A DNA stretch of 48,989 bases from Methylotenera sp. (GTDB lineage: Bacteria; Pseudomonadota; Gammaproteobacteria; Burkholderiales; Methylophilaceae), in assembly GCA_028688575.1 (NCBI GenBank), contig JAQTXW010000012.1, positions 1 through 48,989 of the forward strand, written 5' to 3'. Under the pieces are notes generated by a model. It worked only from the letters and a program-made list of their open reading frames with translations, did no database searches and was not told where the DNA came from. Numbering within the stretch: the first letter of the stretch is position 1; the number at the start of each line of letters is the position of its first letter. This document shows positions 22,736-31,699 of the stretch, piece after piece. A program made the translations under genes and the position numbers.

Positions 22736-22898
22736 AATTTGAATTTAAAGTTAAATTAAAAGGTGTGTTTTGGAGATGTTTGTTTAAAAATAGATGATTT
22801 ACTGAAATATATGCACTTAAAGCGAAATGAGCTATTGGAGGTTAGTTGGGCTATTGATAGAATTACGTTTTATTTATTCACCAAAAAAGTATATCACA

Positions 22899-23873
22899 AT
22901 GAATAATTTTATTGCGTCGCTAGCCCCCTCATTCACTCGCTTTGTGTTCATCACTTCGCTCATTTTTGCGTTTACGCTTGCACATGCGGATGAGCTAAAA
23001 GACATCTCTCAATTGGCTGACCAGGGACAAACAGCTGTTGCACTCGATCGCGTCAACACTTTTATTGCTGCTAATCCAAAAAATGCACAGGCTTTATTCA
23101 TGAAAGGCGTTTTGCTGGCAGAACAAGGCCGCCGTGATGAGGCGATTAAAACATTCACTGAAGTCACTGAGAAATTTCCTAACCTGCCTGAGCCTTATAA
23201 CAATCTGGCTGTGCTATATGCTGATCAAGGCCAGTTTGATAAAGCACGCAAAGCACTGGAAACTGCAATCAAAACCCATCCTAGCTACGCGACTGCGCAT
23301 GAGAACCTGGGCGACATCTACGCGCGCATGGCAAGCGAGGCTTACGACAAGGCGCTACAGCTTGATACCAGCAATTCACGCGCACAAGGCAAACTCTCTC
23401 TGATTAAAGATTTGTTTGGTACTGGCAACAAAACCACTATTGCCGCCAAAGAGCCAACAAAACCCGCTGTCAGCACGCCTGCTGCCAAACCTGTTAACAA
23501 AGTTGATGTGCAAACAGCGACTGCAAATAGTGATTACGATATCGTTGCTGCAGTGAATGGCTGGGGGCAGGCTTGGGCAAATAAGAATCTCGACCAGTAC
23601 TTCGCAAGCTATGCGGGTGACTTTAAGCCAGCTAAAGGCCTTAACCGCAGCACATGGGAGCAGCAACGCCGAGACCGCATTTCTGCGCCTAGCAAAATCA
23701 GCATTGAACTTTCAAACATAAAAGTCATCTCATCAGATGCTGATAATGCAAAAGTGCAATTTAAACAAAAATACCGCGCAGATAAGAGGGCCTCTATACG
23801 CACCAATAAAACGCTGCTGCTTAAAAAAGTAGGGAGCAATTGGCTCATCAAAGAAGAAATTGCGGACAACTAA
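22899..23873 (+). CDS. Exported TPR protein with C-terminal NTF2/SnoaL-like domain
   Basis: From the ATG at 22899 the 324-residue protein has a clear signal peptide ending near AHA-DEL at residue 30. A start at 22827 would bury the signal. Three to four TPR units fill about residues 33-165 (AQALFMKGVLLAEQGRRDEA, EPYNNLAVLYADQGQFDKA, ATAHENLGDIYARMA). A low-complexity Pro/Ala/Lys linker follows. The last ~110 residues form an NTF2-like domain (WGQAWANKNLDQYFASYAGDF). The next gene, an L,D-transpeptidase, ends in a related domain, so a shared role in the cell envelope is inferred. Confidence 0.85.
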   Translation: MNNFIASLAPSFTRFVFITSLIFAFTLAHADELKDISQLADQGQTAVALDRVNTFIAANPKNAQALFMKGVLLAEQGRRDEAIKTFTEVTEKFPNLPEPYNNLAVLYADQGQFDKARKALETAIKTHPSYATAHENLGDIYARMASEAYDKALQLDTSNSRAQGKLSLIKDLFGTGNKTTIAAKEPTKPAVSTPAAKPVNKVDVQTATANSDYDIVAAVNGWGQAWANKNLDQYFASYAGDFKPAKGLNRSTWEQQRRDRISAPSKISIELSNIKVISSDADNAKVQFKQKYRADKRASIRTNKTLLLKKVGSNWLIKEEIADN

Positions 23874-23924
23874 GCTGACTCCAAGGATCTATGTTCACGC
23901 TTGGTAAATTAGCGTTAAATACAC

Positions 23925-25184
23925 ATGATGTTAATTAAAAAAGCCCTCACATACGCACTGCTAACGGCTGTTACGCTAGTCCCGTGGAATGCTACAGCCG
24001 TTAATCGCTTTAGCTTTAGTAATCTCTTATCAAAAAACAGCGTCGGTGAAGTTGCCACGCTGGCAACTGACGTTGCTTCGAATATTGCAGAAGGCTTACT
24101 GGTTAAAGGCTTGCTTGAAATTTCTGCTGGCAAAAATCAGCAAGCATTAGCCACTATCGAGCAGCTGATACGTAGCACACCAAACTTCAAACTCGCGCAC
24201 TTAATACGTGGAGATTTACTGTTAGCGCAAGGTAAGTCGCTCACGAGCTTTGGTGGCACCAGTGACAGTATTTCTCCTGAAACAATTCAGGACTTACGTG
24301 AAGAGGCTCGCGTTCGCATTGAACGCTATCTGGAAAAAAGCAGCACCCTCAAGCAGCCTAACCTGATTATTGCTCCCAATGCGCAGCATAAACACGTAAT
24401 TTTAGTAGACACGAAAAAATCTAGATTGTTTTTATATGAAAACGCTGATACTGGGCTTAAATATGTTACCGATTTTTATATCACCGTCGGTAAAAATGGC
24501 GTTGGAAAATTCATAGAAGGCGACAAACGCACGCCGATTGGTGTTTATTTCGCCAGCACGAAATTAAAACAGCCCCTACCCGATTTATATGGCGACGGCG
24601 CGTACCCGCTCAACTATCCCAACGAGTGGGATAGAACCAATAATAGAAAAGGTTCTGGCATCTGGCTGCATGGCACACCCAGCGACACCTTTAGCCGCGC
24701 GCCACGCGCCAGCGACGGCTGTGTTGTGCTTTCCAACCAGGATCTAAGTGCATTATCTGACATCCTGGAAGCAGGCAAAACTCCAGTCATCATTGCGGAC
24801 AATCTGGAGTGGCTTAACGACGCCAGCAATTTACAAGCCGAAAAAGACAACTTGAATAAGGCTATTAATAATTGGCTGAATGACTGGCGCGCGCAGGATA
24901 CTGATAAATATTTATCCTATTACTCCAAAGACTTTTCCAGCAACGGCATTACTTACCAGCAATGGGCTGAACACAAGCAACGCGTTCAGGCAAGCAAGCC
25001 CAAGGTGAATATTAATGTTTCTAACATCAGCATGTTTGGCTACCCTGATGCCCAAAGAAGACTGGTGGTGGTTGACTTTGTGCAGGACTTTAACAGCCCA
25101 ACCCTCAAAAATAAAATGCAAAAGCGCCAGTATTGGATAGAGGAAGACAATCGCTGGAAAATCATCTATGAAGGTTCTGCCTGA
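23925..25184 (+). CDS. L,D-transpeptidase (YkuD family) with TPR-like and NTF2-like domains
   Basis: Periplasmic enzyme expected to form or cut L,D-linkages on peptidoglycan or attach proteins to it. A signal peptide covers about 1-25. A helical repeat-like region follows (60-140). The YkuD domain runs about 155-290 with catalytic H249 in IWLHGTPSD and C266 in RASDGCVVLSN. A C-terminal NTF2-like domain occupies about 308-419 and aligns with that of the preceding TPR protein. The layout resembles the YafK/ErfK group. It starts 51 bases after the TPR gene. Confidence 0.9.
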   Translation: MMLIKKALTYALLTAVTLVPWNATAVNRFSFSNLLSKNSVGEVATLATDVASNIAEGLLVKGLLEISAGKNQQALATIEQLIRSTPNFKLAHLIRGDLLLAQGKSLTSFGGTSDSISPETIQDLREEARVRIERYLEKSSTLKQPNLIIAPNAQHKHVILVDTKKSRLFLYENADTGLKYVTDFYITVGKNGVGKFIEGDKRTPIGVYFASTKLKQPLPDLYGDGAYPLNYPNEWDRTNNRKGSGIWLHGTPSDTFSRAPRASDGCVVLSNQDLSALSDILEAGKTPVIIADNLEWLNDASNLQAEKDNLNKAINNWLNDWRAQDTDKYLSYYSKDFSSNGITYQQWAEHKQRVQASKPKVNINVSNISMFGYPDAQRRLVVVDFVQDFNSPTLKNKMQKRQYWIEEDNRWKIIYEGSA

Positions 25185-25219
25185 ATTAATCAACCACGGC
25201 AACAAATATAAGGGAATTT

Positions 25220-25783
25220 ATGCGTCATTACTTTTATGCTTTTCTATTACTCGCACTCTCCAGCACCGCTGCATTCGCGGGAAACCCTCAAGTGAGCTTT
25301 GAAACCAGTCGCGGCAACTTCACCCTTGAACTCTACCCAGAAAAGGCGCCAAAGACGGTTGAAAATTTTATCGCCTACGTTAACTCTGGTTTCTATCAAG
25401 GCACTATTTTTCACCGTGTGATTAATAATTTCATGATACAAGGCGGAGGCTTTACAGCCAGCATGGAAGAAAAAGAAACACGCGCGCCGATTATCAACGA
25501 ATCTAACAATGGTCTTAACAATGAAGCTGGCACCATCGCCATGGCTAGAACCTCAGACCCTAACTCCGCTACCTCTCAATTTTTTATCAATCTTGAGAAT
25601 AATCAGTTTTTAAATTTTCGCGACCCCAATCCGCAGTTGATTGGCTATTGTGTATTTGGTCGCGTTATCACTGGCATGGAGGTTGTCCGCAATATAGGCA
25701 AAACTCCGACAGCAAACGTTGGGCCTTTCGGTGATGTACCGAGAAGCCCCGTGATTATTCATCAAGTTAAGCTTATTCAATAA
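25220..25783 (+). CDS. ppiA: Periplasmic cyclophilin-type peptidyl-prolyl isomerase
   Basis: Speeds proline isomerisation during periplasmic folding. A signal peptide (MRHYFYAFLLLALSSTAAFA) precedes the cyclophilin domain, which has [35 protein letters not shown] and YCVFGRVITGMEVV. AAGGGA lies before the ATG. It follows the L,D-transpeptidase by 35 bases and is followed by a cytoplasmic paralogue. All catalytic-region residues look intact. Confidence 0.95.
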   Translation: MRHYFYAFLLLALSSTAAFAGNPQVSFETSRGNFTLELYPEKAPKTVENFIAYVNSGFYQGTIFHRVINNFMIQGGGFTASMEEKETRAPIINESNNGLNNEAGTIAMARTSDPNSATSQFFINLENNQFLNFRDPNPQLIGYCVFGRVITGMEVVRNIGKTPTANVGPFGDVPRSPVIIHQVKLIQ

Positions 25784-25828
25784 CTTTTTTACTCAATTTT
25801 TTTATCATACTTTTAGTAAGGACATCTT

Positions 25829-26320
25829 GTGGTTAAACTGCACACCAATTTTGGAGAAATCACCTTGGCGCTAGACGCTGAGAAAGCGCCCATTACCGTC
25901 GCTAATTTTCTAGCGTATGTAGATAACGGTTTTTATGATGGCACGATTTTTCATCGTGTGATTAATGGTTTCATGATTCAAGGCGGTGGGTTTGACACAT
26001 CCATGTCACAAAAAAGCACAGCGGCAGAAATCAAAAATGAAGCCGACAATGGTTTAAGCAACGACAAATACACCATTGCAATGGCGCGCACCTCGGCGCC
26101 ACACTCAGCAAGCAGCCAGTTTTTTATCAACGTAGCCAACAATGAGTTTCTTAATCATACTGCACCTACTGGCAGTGGCTGGGGCTACTGTGTATTTGGC
26201 AAGGTGGTTGACGGCATAGATGTGGTTGATAAAATCAGGCAAGTTCCTACAACCAGCCTCAAAGGCCATCAGGACGTGCCTTCCAGTCACGTTGTGATTG
26301 AAAAAGCCACCCGCGCATAA
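25829..26320 (+). CDS. ppiB: Cytoplasmic cyclophilin-type peptidyl-prolyl isomerase
   Basis: The start is GTG at 25829, with AAGGA seven bases upstream, giving [20 protein letters not shown] and no signal peptide. The 163-residue domain has [34 protein letters not shown] and [14 protein letters not shown]. It is about half identical by eye to the preceding exported copy, so the two probably arose by duplication and now serve different compartments. Confidence 0.96.
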   Translation: MVKLHTNFGEITLALDAEKAPITVANFLAYVDNGFYDGTIFHRVINGFMIQGGGFDTSMSQKSTAAEIKNEADNGLSNDKYTIAMARTSAPHSASSQFFINVANNEFLNHTAPTGSGWGYCVFGKVVDGIDVVDKIRQVPTTSLKGHQDVPSSHVVIEKATRA

Positions 26321-26353
26321 TCCTAGTATGATCCAAATATAAGGGCCTGCGTT

Positions 26354-27118
26354 TTGACTAACTCTCTCAAAGCTGGCTCTTATTTACCTGATACCTATCT
26401 TTTTATTTCCGACCTGCACTTATGTGCCAGCCGTCCGCATATCACGCAGGCGTTCTTGGACTTTCTGGCTAACAAAGCCACAAAAGCACATTCAGTGTAC
26501 ATATTGGGAGATCTGTTTGAATACTGGGCAGGTGACGATGCCATTGAAGATAGCTTTATCCAAGAGGTGATCAACGGTTTTCGTGACTTGGCCCAAAGAG
26601 GCGTGAACCTGAATCTGATGCATGGCAATCGTGATTTTCTGATTGCGGATGCGTTTAGCAACGCTGCCAATATCAGGCTGATACAAGACCCCACATTACT
26701 CAATACACATGGCCTGCGCATTCTGCTTAGTCATGGCGATGCCCTTTGTACCGACGACCATGCCTATCAGGAATTTCGCCAGTTAGTCAGATCAGATGAA
26801 TGGCAAAGCCAATTTTTGGCGCAGCCACTCGATACACGTAAAAAACAGATTGAGGAAATCCGCACGCGCAGTGAGCAGGAAAAATCCATCAAATCCATGC
26901 AGATTATGGATGTTAACAGCGATGCAGTCGATGCATTAATACGCGCATATCAATACCCTGATTTTTTTATCCATGGTCACACGCACCGCCCCAGCCAACA
27001 CTCTTTGATTGTCGATAACCATAAAATGACCAGATGGGTGCTGGGTGACTGGTACGAACAAGGTAGCTATCTTGCCCTGGACGCCTCTGGATTTAGAAAC
27101 GTCACCCTGAACACCTAG
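26354..27118 (+). CDS. lpxH: UDP-2,3-diacylglucosamine diphosphatase
   Basis: Peripheral membrane metallophosphoesterase of lipid A synthesis that makes lipid X from UDP-2,3-diacylglucosamine. Start TTG at 26354 with AAGGGC upstream; 254 residues. Metal motifs are all present: FISDLHLC, LGDLFEYWAGDD, HGNRDFL, LLSHGDALC and HGHTHRP. It is the last gene of the plus-strand group after ppiB, a common neighbour. Confidence 0.96.
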   Translation: MTNSLKAGSYLPDTYLFISDLHLCASRPHITQAFLDFLANKATKAHSVYILGDLFEYWAGDDAIEDSFIQEVINGFRDLAQRGVNLNLMHGNRDFLIADAFSNAANIRLIQDPTLLNTHGLRILLSHGDALCTDDHAYQEFRQLVRSDEWQSQFLAQPLDTRKKQIEEIRTRSEQEKSIKSMQIMDVNSDAVDALIRAYQYPDFFIHGHTHRPSQHSLIVDNHKMTRWVLGDWYEQGSYLALDASGFRNVTLNT

Positions 27119-27207
27119 TCTCAACCCTCTTCTGGCATGATGTTGCAGAATGTTTATTTAGCCTTGGCAAACACAGTAGCTCTGCCAACCATACCATAGC
27201 GCGTCGA

Positions 27208-28854
27208 CTATGGTTGGTAACCTGGGATTTTTGTCAAATCCACATCGTCAATCTGCTCAGGCTCTAGGAACTGCTGGGCATATTTAAGATAAATCTTCTC
27301 TCTGATAAAAATATCAAATAGGTCAGGGTCTATGTGATGCTCCACTTTCATTCGCCCTAAGATGGCCAGAGATTCAGATAAAGTTTTAGCTTTTTTATAA
27401 GGTCGATCTTTAGAGGTTAATGCTTCAAAGATATCCGCAATCCCCATCACCCTCGCAGGCACAGACATTTGCTCCCTGCGCAGGCCTTTAGGATAGCCCG
27501 TGCCATCCATATGTTCATGATGTCCGCATGCGTACTCGGGCACGCGTGCAAGGCTCTTAGGATAAGGCAGTGAGTCCAGCATATTAATGGTGACCACAAT
27601 ATGATTGTTAATCACTTCACGCTCTTCAGCGGTTAATGTCCCACGTTTGATACTGAGGTTGTAGACTTCATCTTCACTCAAAAATGGTACACACTCACCA
27701 TTTTGGTTAATCATTTCAAGCTTGGCGATATCACGAATTCGCTGTAAATCAGCCTCTGTCATCGACTCACTGCCTATATTGGTTTGACGTAAAAAGCGCA
27801 AATCCTGATCACAAGCCTCTTTAAAAGCAGCCAACTCAGCACCCAGCTGCGTGAATTGCACTCCTTGCTGAATATCCAATCCATGTGCCTGTATTAACGC
27901 CAATTGCTTTTGTAGCGTTTGATTTTCAGCCTGAGATTTCAATAACTCAAAGCGTTGAGCAATTAACTGAATCCTATCAAAGATTGCCGAAAGTTTGGTC
28001 GGCTTATCCATCACGGCTTCAGGCGTTGTCACCTTGCCGCAATCATGTAGCCAGCTTGCCACTTTCAGCTCATAAAACTCGTTCTCGTTGAGAGTGAAGT
28101 CTTTCAACGGGCCAGTTTTAGTATCCATCACCGCCCGTGTCAACATCATGGTAAGCTCTGGCACACGTCGGCAATGACCGCCAGTGTAAGGAGACTTCTG
28201 ATCAATCGCATCCGCAATTAACTCAATAAACGCCTCAAATAAGCCTTTTAATCCCTCAATCAAGTTATGGTTTGTCATCGCCACTGCGGCCTGTGAAGCA
28301 AGTGACTCAACCAGACTTTGATTTTCTGGTGAAAATGGCACAATGGCCCCTGTATCCACGTCCATCGCATTAATCAGCTGCAAAACCCCAATCACCTCTG
28401 ACTCATGATTTTTCATGGGGATCGTTAAAAATGATTTTGAGTGATAGCCCGTTTTTTTGTCAAACTTTCTGGTGCCAGAAAAATCAAAATCTTTAGTCGC
28501 ATACGCATCTGCAATATTGACTGTCTTATTATTCAAGGTCGCATATGCGGCAACTGTGGTTAAATTTGGGCTTCCATCTTCCAGATACAAAGGCAGTGGC
28601 AAAAAGGGTATGTCTTTACCTGTGGTACCACCTAAAGCCATATTGAGCGTTTTATTACTCATCATTGCGAACTTAAGATGTTTATCTTCAGCAATGGTAT
28701 ACAGCGTGCCGCCATCAGCGTTAGTAATCTCTTGTGCTCCCAGCAGAATCATTTCGAGCAGTCGTTGGTTATCGCGCTCAGCAGATAGCGCAATGCCAAT
28801 TGCATTGAGTTTTTCGAGGCGTTCTAAAAGATAGGGATGATGATTTTCTAGCAT
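27208..28854 (-). CDS. GAF and HD-GYP domain protein, probable cyclic-di-GMP phosphodiesterase
   Basis: With the start at 28854 the protein has 548 residues; a longer frame to 29040 would overlap the FHA gene. A GAF sensor domain covers about 30-200. The HD-GYP domain follows: WLHDCGKV with the HD pair at 270-271 and the full HHEHMDGTGYP at 445-455, so the GYP loop expected of active c-di-GMP hydrolases is intact. Between these lies an unusually long insert of about 130 residues, part of it coiled-coil-like (LLKSQAENQTLQKQLALIQ). It is cytoplasmic, with no membrane segment. The FHA and PP2C genes upstream suggest joint control with Ser/Thr phosphorylation. Confidence 0.9.
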   Translation of the reverse strand: MLENHHPYLLERLEKLNAIGIALSAERDNQRLLEMILLGAQEITNADGGTLYTIAEDKHLKFAMMSNKTLNMALGGTTGKDIPFLPLPLYLEDGSPNLTTVAAYATLNNKTVNIADAYATKDFDFSGTRKFDKKTGYHSKSFLTIPMKNHESEVIGVLQLINAMDVDTGAIVPFSPENQSLVESLASQAAVAMTNHNLIEGLKGLFEAFIELIADAIDQKSPYTGGHCRRVPELTMMLTRAVMDTKTGPLKDFTLNENEFYELKVASWLHDCGKVTTPEAVMDKPTKLSAIFDRIQLIAQRFELLKSQAENQTLQKQLALIQAHGLDIQQGVQFTQLGAELAAFKEACDQDLRFLRQTNIGSESMTEADLQRIRDIAKLEMINQNGECVPFLSEDEVYNLSIKRGTLTAEEREVINNHIVVTINMLDSLPYPKSLARVPEYACGHHEHMDGTGYPKGLRREQMSVPARVMGIADIFEALTSKDRPYKKAKTLSESLAILGRMKVEHHIDPDLFDIFIREKIYLKYAQQFLEPEQIDDVDLTKIPGYQP

Positions 28855-28945
28855 AAAATAATGATATGGCAGGTTTTGGCAGTAAGGTTCAGAGATGGGC
28901 ACCTGGGTCGAGTTAACATAAAAGCTATATACGGCTGGCTCTTGC

Positions 28946-29695
28946 CTACTTGGATAAATAGAATTCCATTTTAACGCCAGCAAGTTCAATGACATCATGG
29001 TCATTAAGTGCATGCGCCTGCAGACCTGTCGAAACGCCATTTACGCTCGGTCGCACTTTACCCTCGACATGCGTTATGAAATAACCAGTGGAGCGTCTTG
29101 TGATCACTGCCACCTGCACACCAGCCTTGCCTAAAGTGGTAAGCGCTTTATTCAAAATCAGCTCACGTCCGCTGCTCGCCCCATTCAAGACCTGCACCTT
29201 GGCCAACAGCTCTAGTTTGGGAGAGTGCTCTACCTCAGAGGACTGGATGTTAGACACTGAATTTAAAGCCGATGGCTGCCTAACCACGGCTGGTTCGGCC
29301 AATTTGACATCATGCACTGGTTGAGTTGGGGGCTTTTCATTAAGCCTGATTGCTGAAGGATGCATGAGCATCGTTTGCTCAAAGGCTGGGGCGGGGGCAT
29401 CTGAATCAGCATCATTTTTAAATTTGAGCTGAAACTTACCGATATCAATCAGATCACCGTTTTTAAGTAACTGCCGTTTAATGCGCTCATTATTAACCCG
29501 TGTTCCGTTTGTGCTATCGAGATCCTCAATATAATAATCAGAACCAATCTTTAAGATCACAGCATGATCTCCACTGACGGCCAAATTATCCAAATGGAAA
29601 TCATTGACGGGACGGCGTCCAATGTTGGTACGCACTTTAGTCAGTGACTTTTCACTTAAATATGAGCCTTCCAGCGTTAAAATTAGCTTTGCCAT
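28946..29695 (-). CDS. Protein with two FHA domains
   Basis: FHA domains bind phosphothreonine peptides. The N-terminal FHA (about 1-95) is well conserved, with NIGRRPVNDFHLDN, SGDHAVI and DLDSTNGTRVNN. A linker of about 65 residues rich in Pro and Ser follows. The C-terminal 85 residues look like a second, more divergent FHA fold (SSGRELILNKALTTLG, PSVNGV, HDVIELAGVKMEFY). Cytoplasmic. It lies 10 bases after the PP2C gene and is clearly cotranscribed, so it probably reads the marks that the phosphatase removes. No kinase gene is in this window. Confidence 0.9.
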   Translation of the reverse strand: MAKLILTLEGSYLSEKSLTKVRTNIGRRPVNDFHLDNLAVSGDHAVILKIGSDYYIEDLDSTNGTRVNNERIKRQLLKNGDLIDIGKFQLKFKNDADSDAPAPAFEQTMLMHPSAIRLNEKPPTQPVHDVKLAEPAVVRQPSALNSVSNIQSSEVEHSPKLELLAKVQVLNGASSGRELILNKALTTLGKAGVQVAVITRRSTGYFITHVEGKVRPSVNGVSTGLQAHALNDHDVIELAGVKMEFYLSK

Positions 29696-29705
29696 GTTGA
29701 TCCTG

Positions 29706-30578
29706 CTACTTTATCCACCCAAAAAAACCATCGAACCAAGCACCCTTATCTTCAAACGAAGCATTCACCCTGGCAAGTATGACAGAAATATTGTCTTTAC
29801 CGCCATGCTCATTTGCCAAATTGATTAATGTGCTTGCAGTATCATACAGGCTAACCATTGGCGTATTCAAGATGCTTTCTATTAGTTCATCTTCAACCAG
29901 GTCGCTCAACCCATCCGAACACAACAAATATAAGTCGCCAATCTCTACGTCATGCGTGCGTATTTCCAATTCCACATCAGGCTCTATCCCCATTGCACGC
30001 GTCACCAGATTGCGGTAATTTGAAAATCTGGCTTGCTCCTTACTCAGCAACCCCGCATTAATTTGCTCTTGTAATAGCGAATGGTCTTCCGTGATCTGCG
30101 TAAGCACTTGTCCTCTTAAACGATAGGTACGCGAATCTCCAATATGCCCGATCACAAGCTGATTATTAGCAAACAAGCCCACAACCAGGGTTGTTCCCAT
30201 GCCTGAGCACTGCGGAAACGCCTGAGATACTTGAAAAATTGCGTTGTTTGCGTGCCTAACCGCCTCTTCTATGAGGTGCGAAGGTGAAAGCCCAGAACGA
30301 CCACCTCCTGGCGCGTCTACTGAGTCAGCCATGACAATTGCCTCTTTAATCTCTGCCGCAATTGTCAGCACTGCTATTTCACTAGCAATTTCTCCCGCTT
30401 GGTAGCCGCCCATGCCATCTGCCAACATAACCAAGCCAATACTGGCATCACTGGCAATGGCATCTTCATTGTGCGACCGCATTAACCCAACATCTGTCAG
30501 GCGTACAATCTCCAAGGCATGGCTTAGATCAGGCACTGAACTCGACTCGACCAGTCTCACAGCTTGTTTATCTTTCAT
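29706..30578 (-). CDS. PP2C-family Ser/Thr protein phosphatase
   Basis: Metal-dependent phosphatase of the Stp/PphA type, 290 residues, cytoplasmic. Motifs in order: RSHNEDA, VMLADGMGGYQAGE (metal ligand at D54), GMGTTLVVGLF, GHIGDSRTYRLRG, LLCSDGLSDLVED and GGKDNISVILA, all with their metal-binding aspartates. It is followed by the FHA gene. The partner kinase is not visible here. Confidence 0.94.
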   Translation of the reverse strand: MKDKQAVRLVESSSVPDLSHALEIVRLTDVGLMRSHNEDAIASDASIGLVMLADGMGGYQAGEIASEIAVLTIAAEIKEAIVMADSVDAPGGGRSGLSPSHLIEEAVRHANNAIFQVSQAFPQCSGMGTTLVVGLFANNQLVIGHIGDSRTYRLRGQVLTQITEDHSLLQEQINAGLLSKEQARFSNYRNLVTRAMGIEPDVELEIRTHDVEIGDLYLLCSDGLSDLVEDELIESILNTPMVSLYDTASTLINLANEHGGKDNISVILARVNASFEDKGAWFDGFFGWIK

Positions 30579-30599
30579 TTGCCTGAGCCAGCCTCCAAG

Positions 30600-31127
30600 C
30601 TAGCTTCTTGCTGCCTTCACTTCTGGTTCACGCACACTGGCAGCCAGTTTATCTAAAACACCATTGATATATTTATGCCCATCAATACCGCCAAACACTT
30701 TTGCCAGCTCAACGCCCTCGTTAATCACCACGCGGTAAGGAATACTCAGATCAAACATCAACTCACAGCCTGAAATACGCAGTATGGCATGCTCAATCGG
30801 GCTTAGCTCAGCAATCGGACGGTCAATAAAATCTACCACCTTGGCATCAATCTCGGTCAGATGCATGGTTACCGCTTCTAACAGGTGTTTGAAATACGCT
30901 TCGTCGGCTTTATTGTAATCAGGATCTTCTAGCATATCCCGCAGCACTTGTGATATATCAGAGGCATTTAGCATGCCACGATAAACCGCTTTTAACACAA
31001 GCTCGCGTGATTTTCTGCGGTTTTTGCTGCCGCCTTTTTTTGCTGGTTTCTTTGCGGGCTTGTTATTTTGCAAAGCCTCATCAGCACTGCCCACCAGACT
31101 TGTCACACCAGATTGATCCACACTCAT
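30600..31127 (-). CDS. nusB: Transcription antitermination factor NusB
   Basis: Binds boxA RNA with S10 for rRNA antitermination. The core fold runs from about residue 38 ([18 protein letters not shown]) to the end, with [30 protein letters not shown]. The first ~37 residues are a Lys/Ala-rich extension ([16 protein letters not shown]) absent from E. coli NusB and possibly an extra RNA contact. The ATG overlaps the ribH stop by four bases (ATGA), the classical ribH-nusB coupling. Confidence 0.95.
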   Translation of the reverse strand: MSVDQSGVTSLVGSADEALQNNKPAKKPAKKGGSKNRRKSRELVLKAVYRGMLNASDISQVLRDMLEDPDYNKADEAYFKHLLEAVTMHLTEIDAKVVDFIDRPIAELSPIEHAILRISGCELMFDLSIPYRVVINEGVELAKVFGGIDGHKYINGVLDKLAASVREPEVKAARS

Positions 31128-31573
31128 AACGAACGAACCAAGTTGAACATTTCAACGGCCACCTGAGCTGCTTCTGCACCCTTGATGTGCATGCGTGCGA
31201 TTGCCTGATCATCATCTTCTGTTGTGAGCACTGCGTTTGCAACAGGCACGCCTGTATTAAGCTGCACTTCAGAAATGCCTCGTGCAGACTCATTTGCAAC
31301 CACTTCAAAATGGTATGTCTCACCACGTATAATGGCGCCTAACGCAATCAGCGCATCAAATTTTTCACTGAGTGCCATGTGCTGCAATACTAAGGGAGTT
31401 TCAAGCGCGCCAGGCACGGTTGCGATGGTGATCGCGTCATTGGCAACTCCTAAATTCAGCAATTCTTTAGTGCAAGCCTCTAGTAAGCCATCACCAATGT
31501 TACTATTAAATCTTGAGAGCACAACGCCTACTTGCATCCCTGCGCCATTCAAGTTTTTTTCAATTTTTCTCAC
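31124..31573 (-). CDS. ribH: 6,7-dimethyl-8-ribityllumazine synthase
   Basis: Penultimate step of riboflavin synthesis. The 149-residue protein shows [41 protein letters not shown] with the catalytic His, and [17 protein letters not shown]. It supplies riboflavin, which RibF (6076-6981) converts to FMN and FAD. It leads ribH-nusB; no riboswitch is visible upstream. Confidence 0.96.
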   Translation of the reverse strand: MRKIEKNLNGAGMQVGVVLSRFNSNIGDGLLEACTKELLNLGVANDAITIATVPGALETPLVLQHMALSEKFDALIALGAIIRGETYHFEVVANESARGISEVQLNTGVPVANAVLTTEDDDQAIARMHIKGAEAAQVAVEMFNLVRSL

Positions 31574-31699
31574 GCTTATATTCCCTTAAACTTACTCTAA
31601 TTTTAGCAAGACGTCATTTTACCGCATATAACCATCATCTTATGCTCACCAGTCAAAAATGGCAGACGTCAACAAGCGTAATCGAACAAATAATTAAAC

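Noticed and set aside
22827..22898. Upstream start for the TPR protein
   Set aside because: It would place 24 residues before a clear signal peptide.
28855..29040. Longer N-terminus for the HD-GYP protein
   Set aside because: It overlaps the FHA gene in another frame and shows no domain; the GAF protein begins naturally at 28854.
31574..31699. FMN riboswitch upstream of ribH (also checked before murJ-ribF)
   Set aside because: None of the conserved FMN-aptamer blocks is visible in these short regions.
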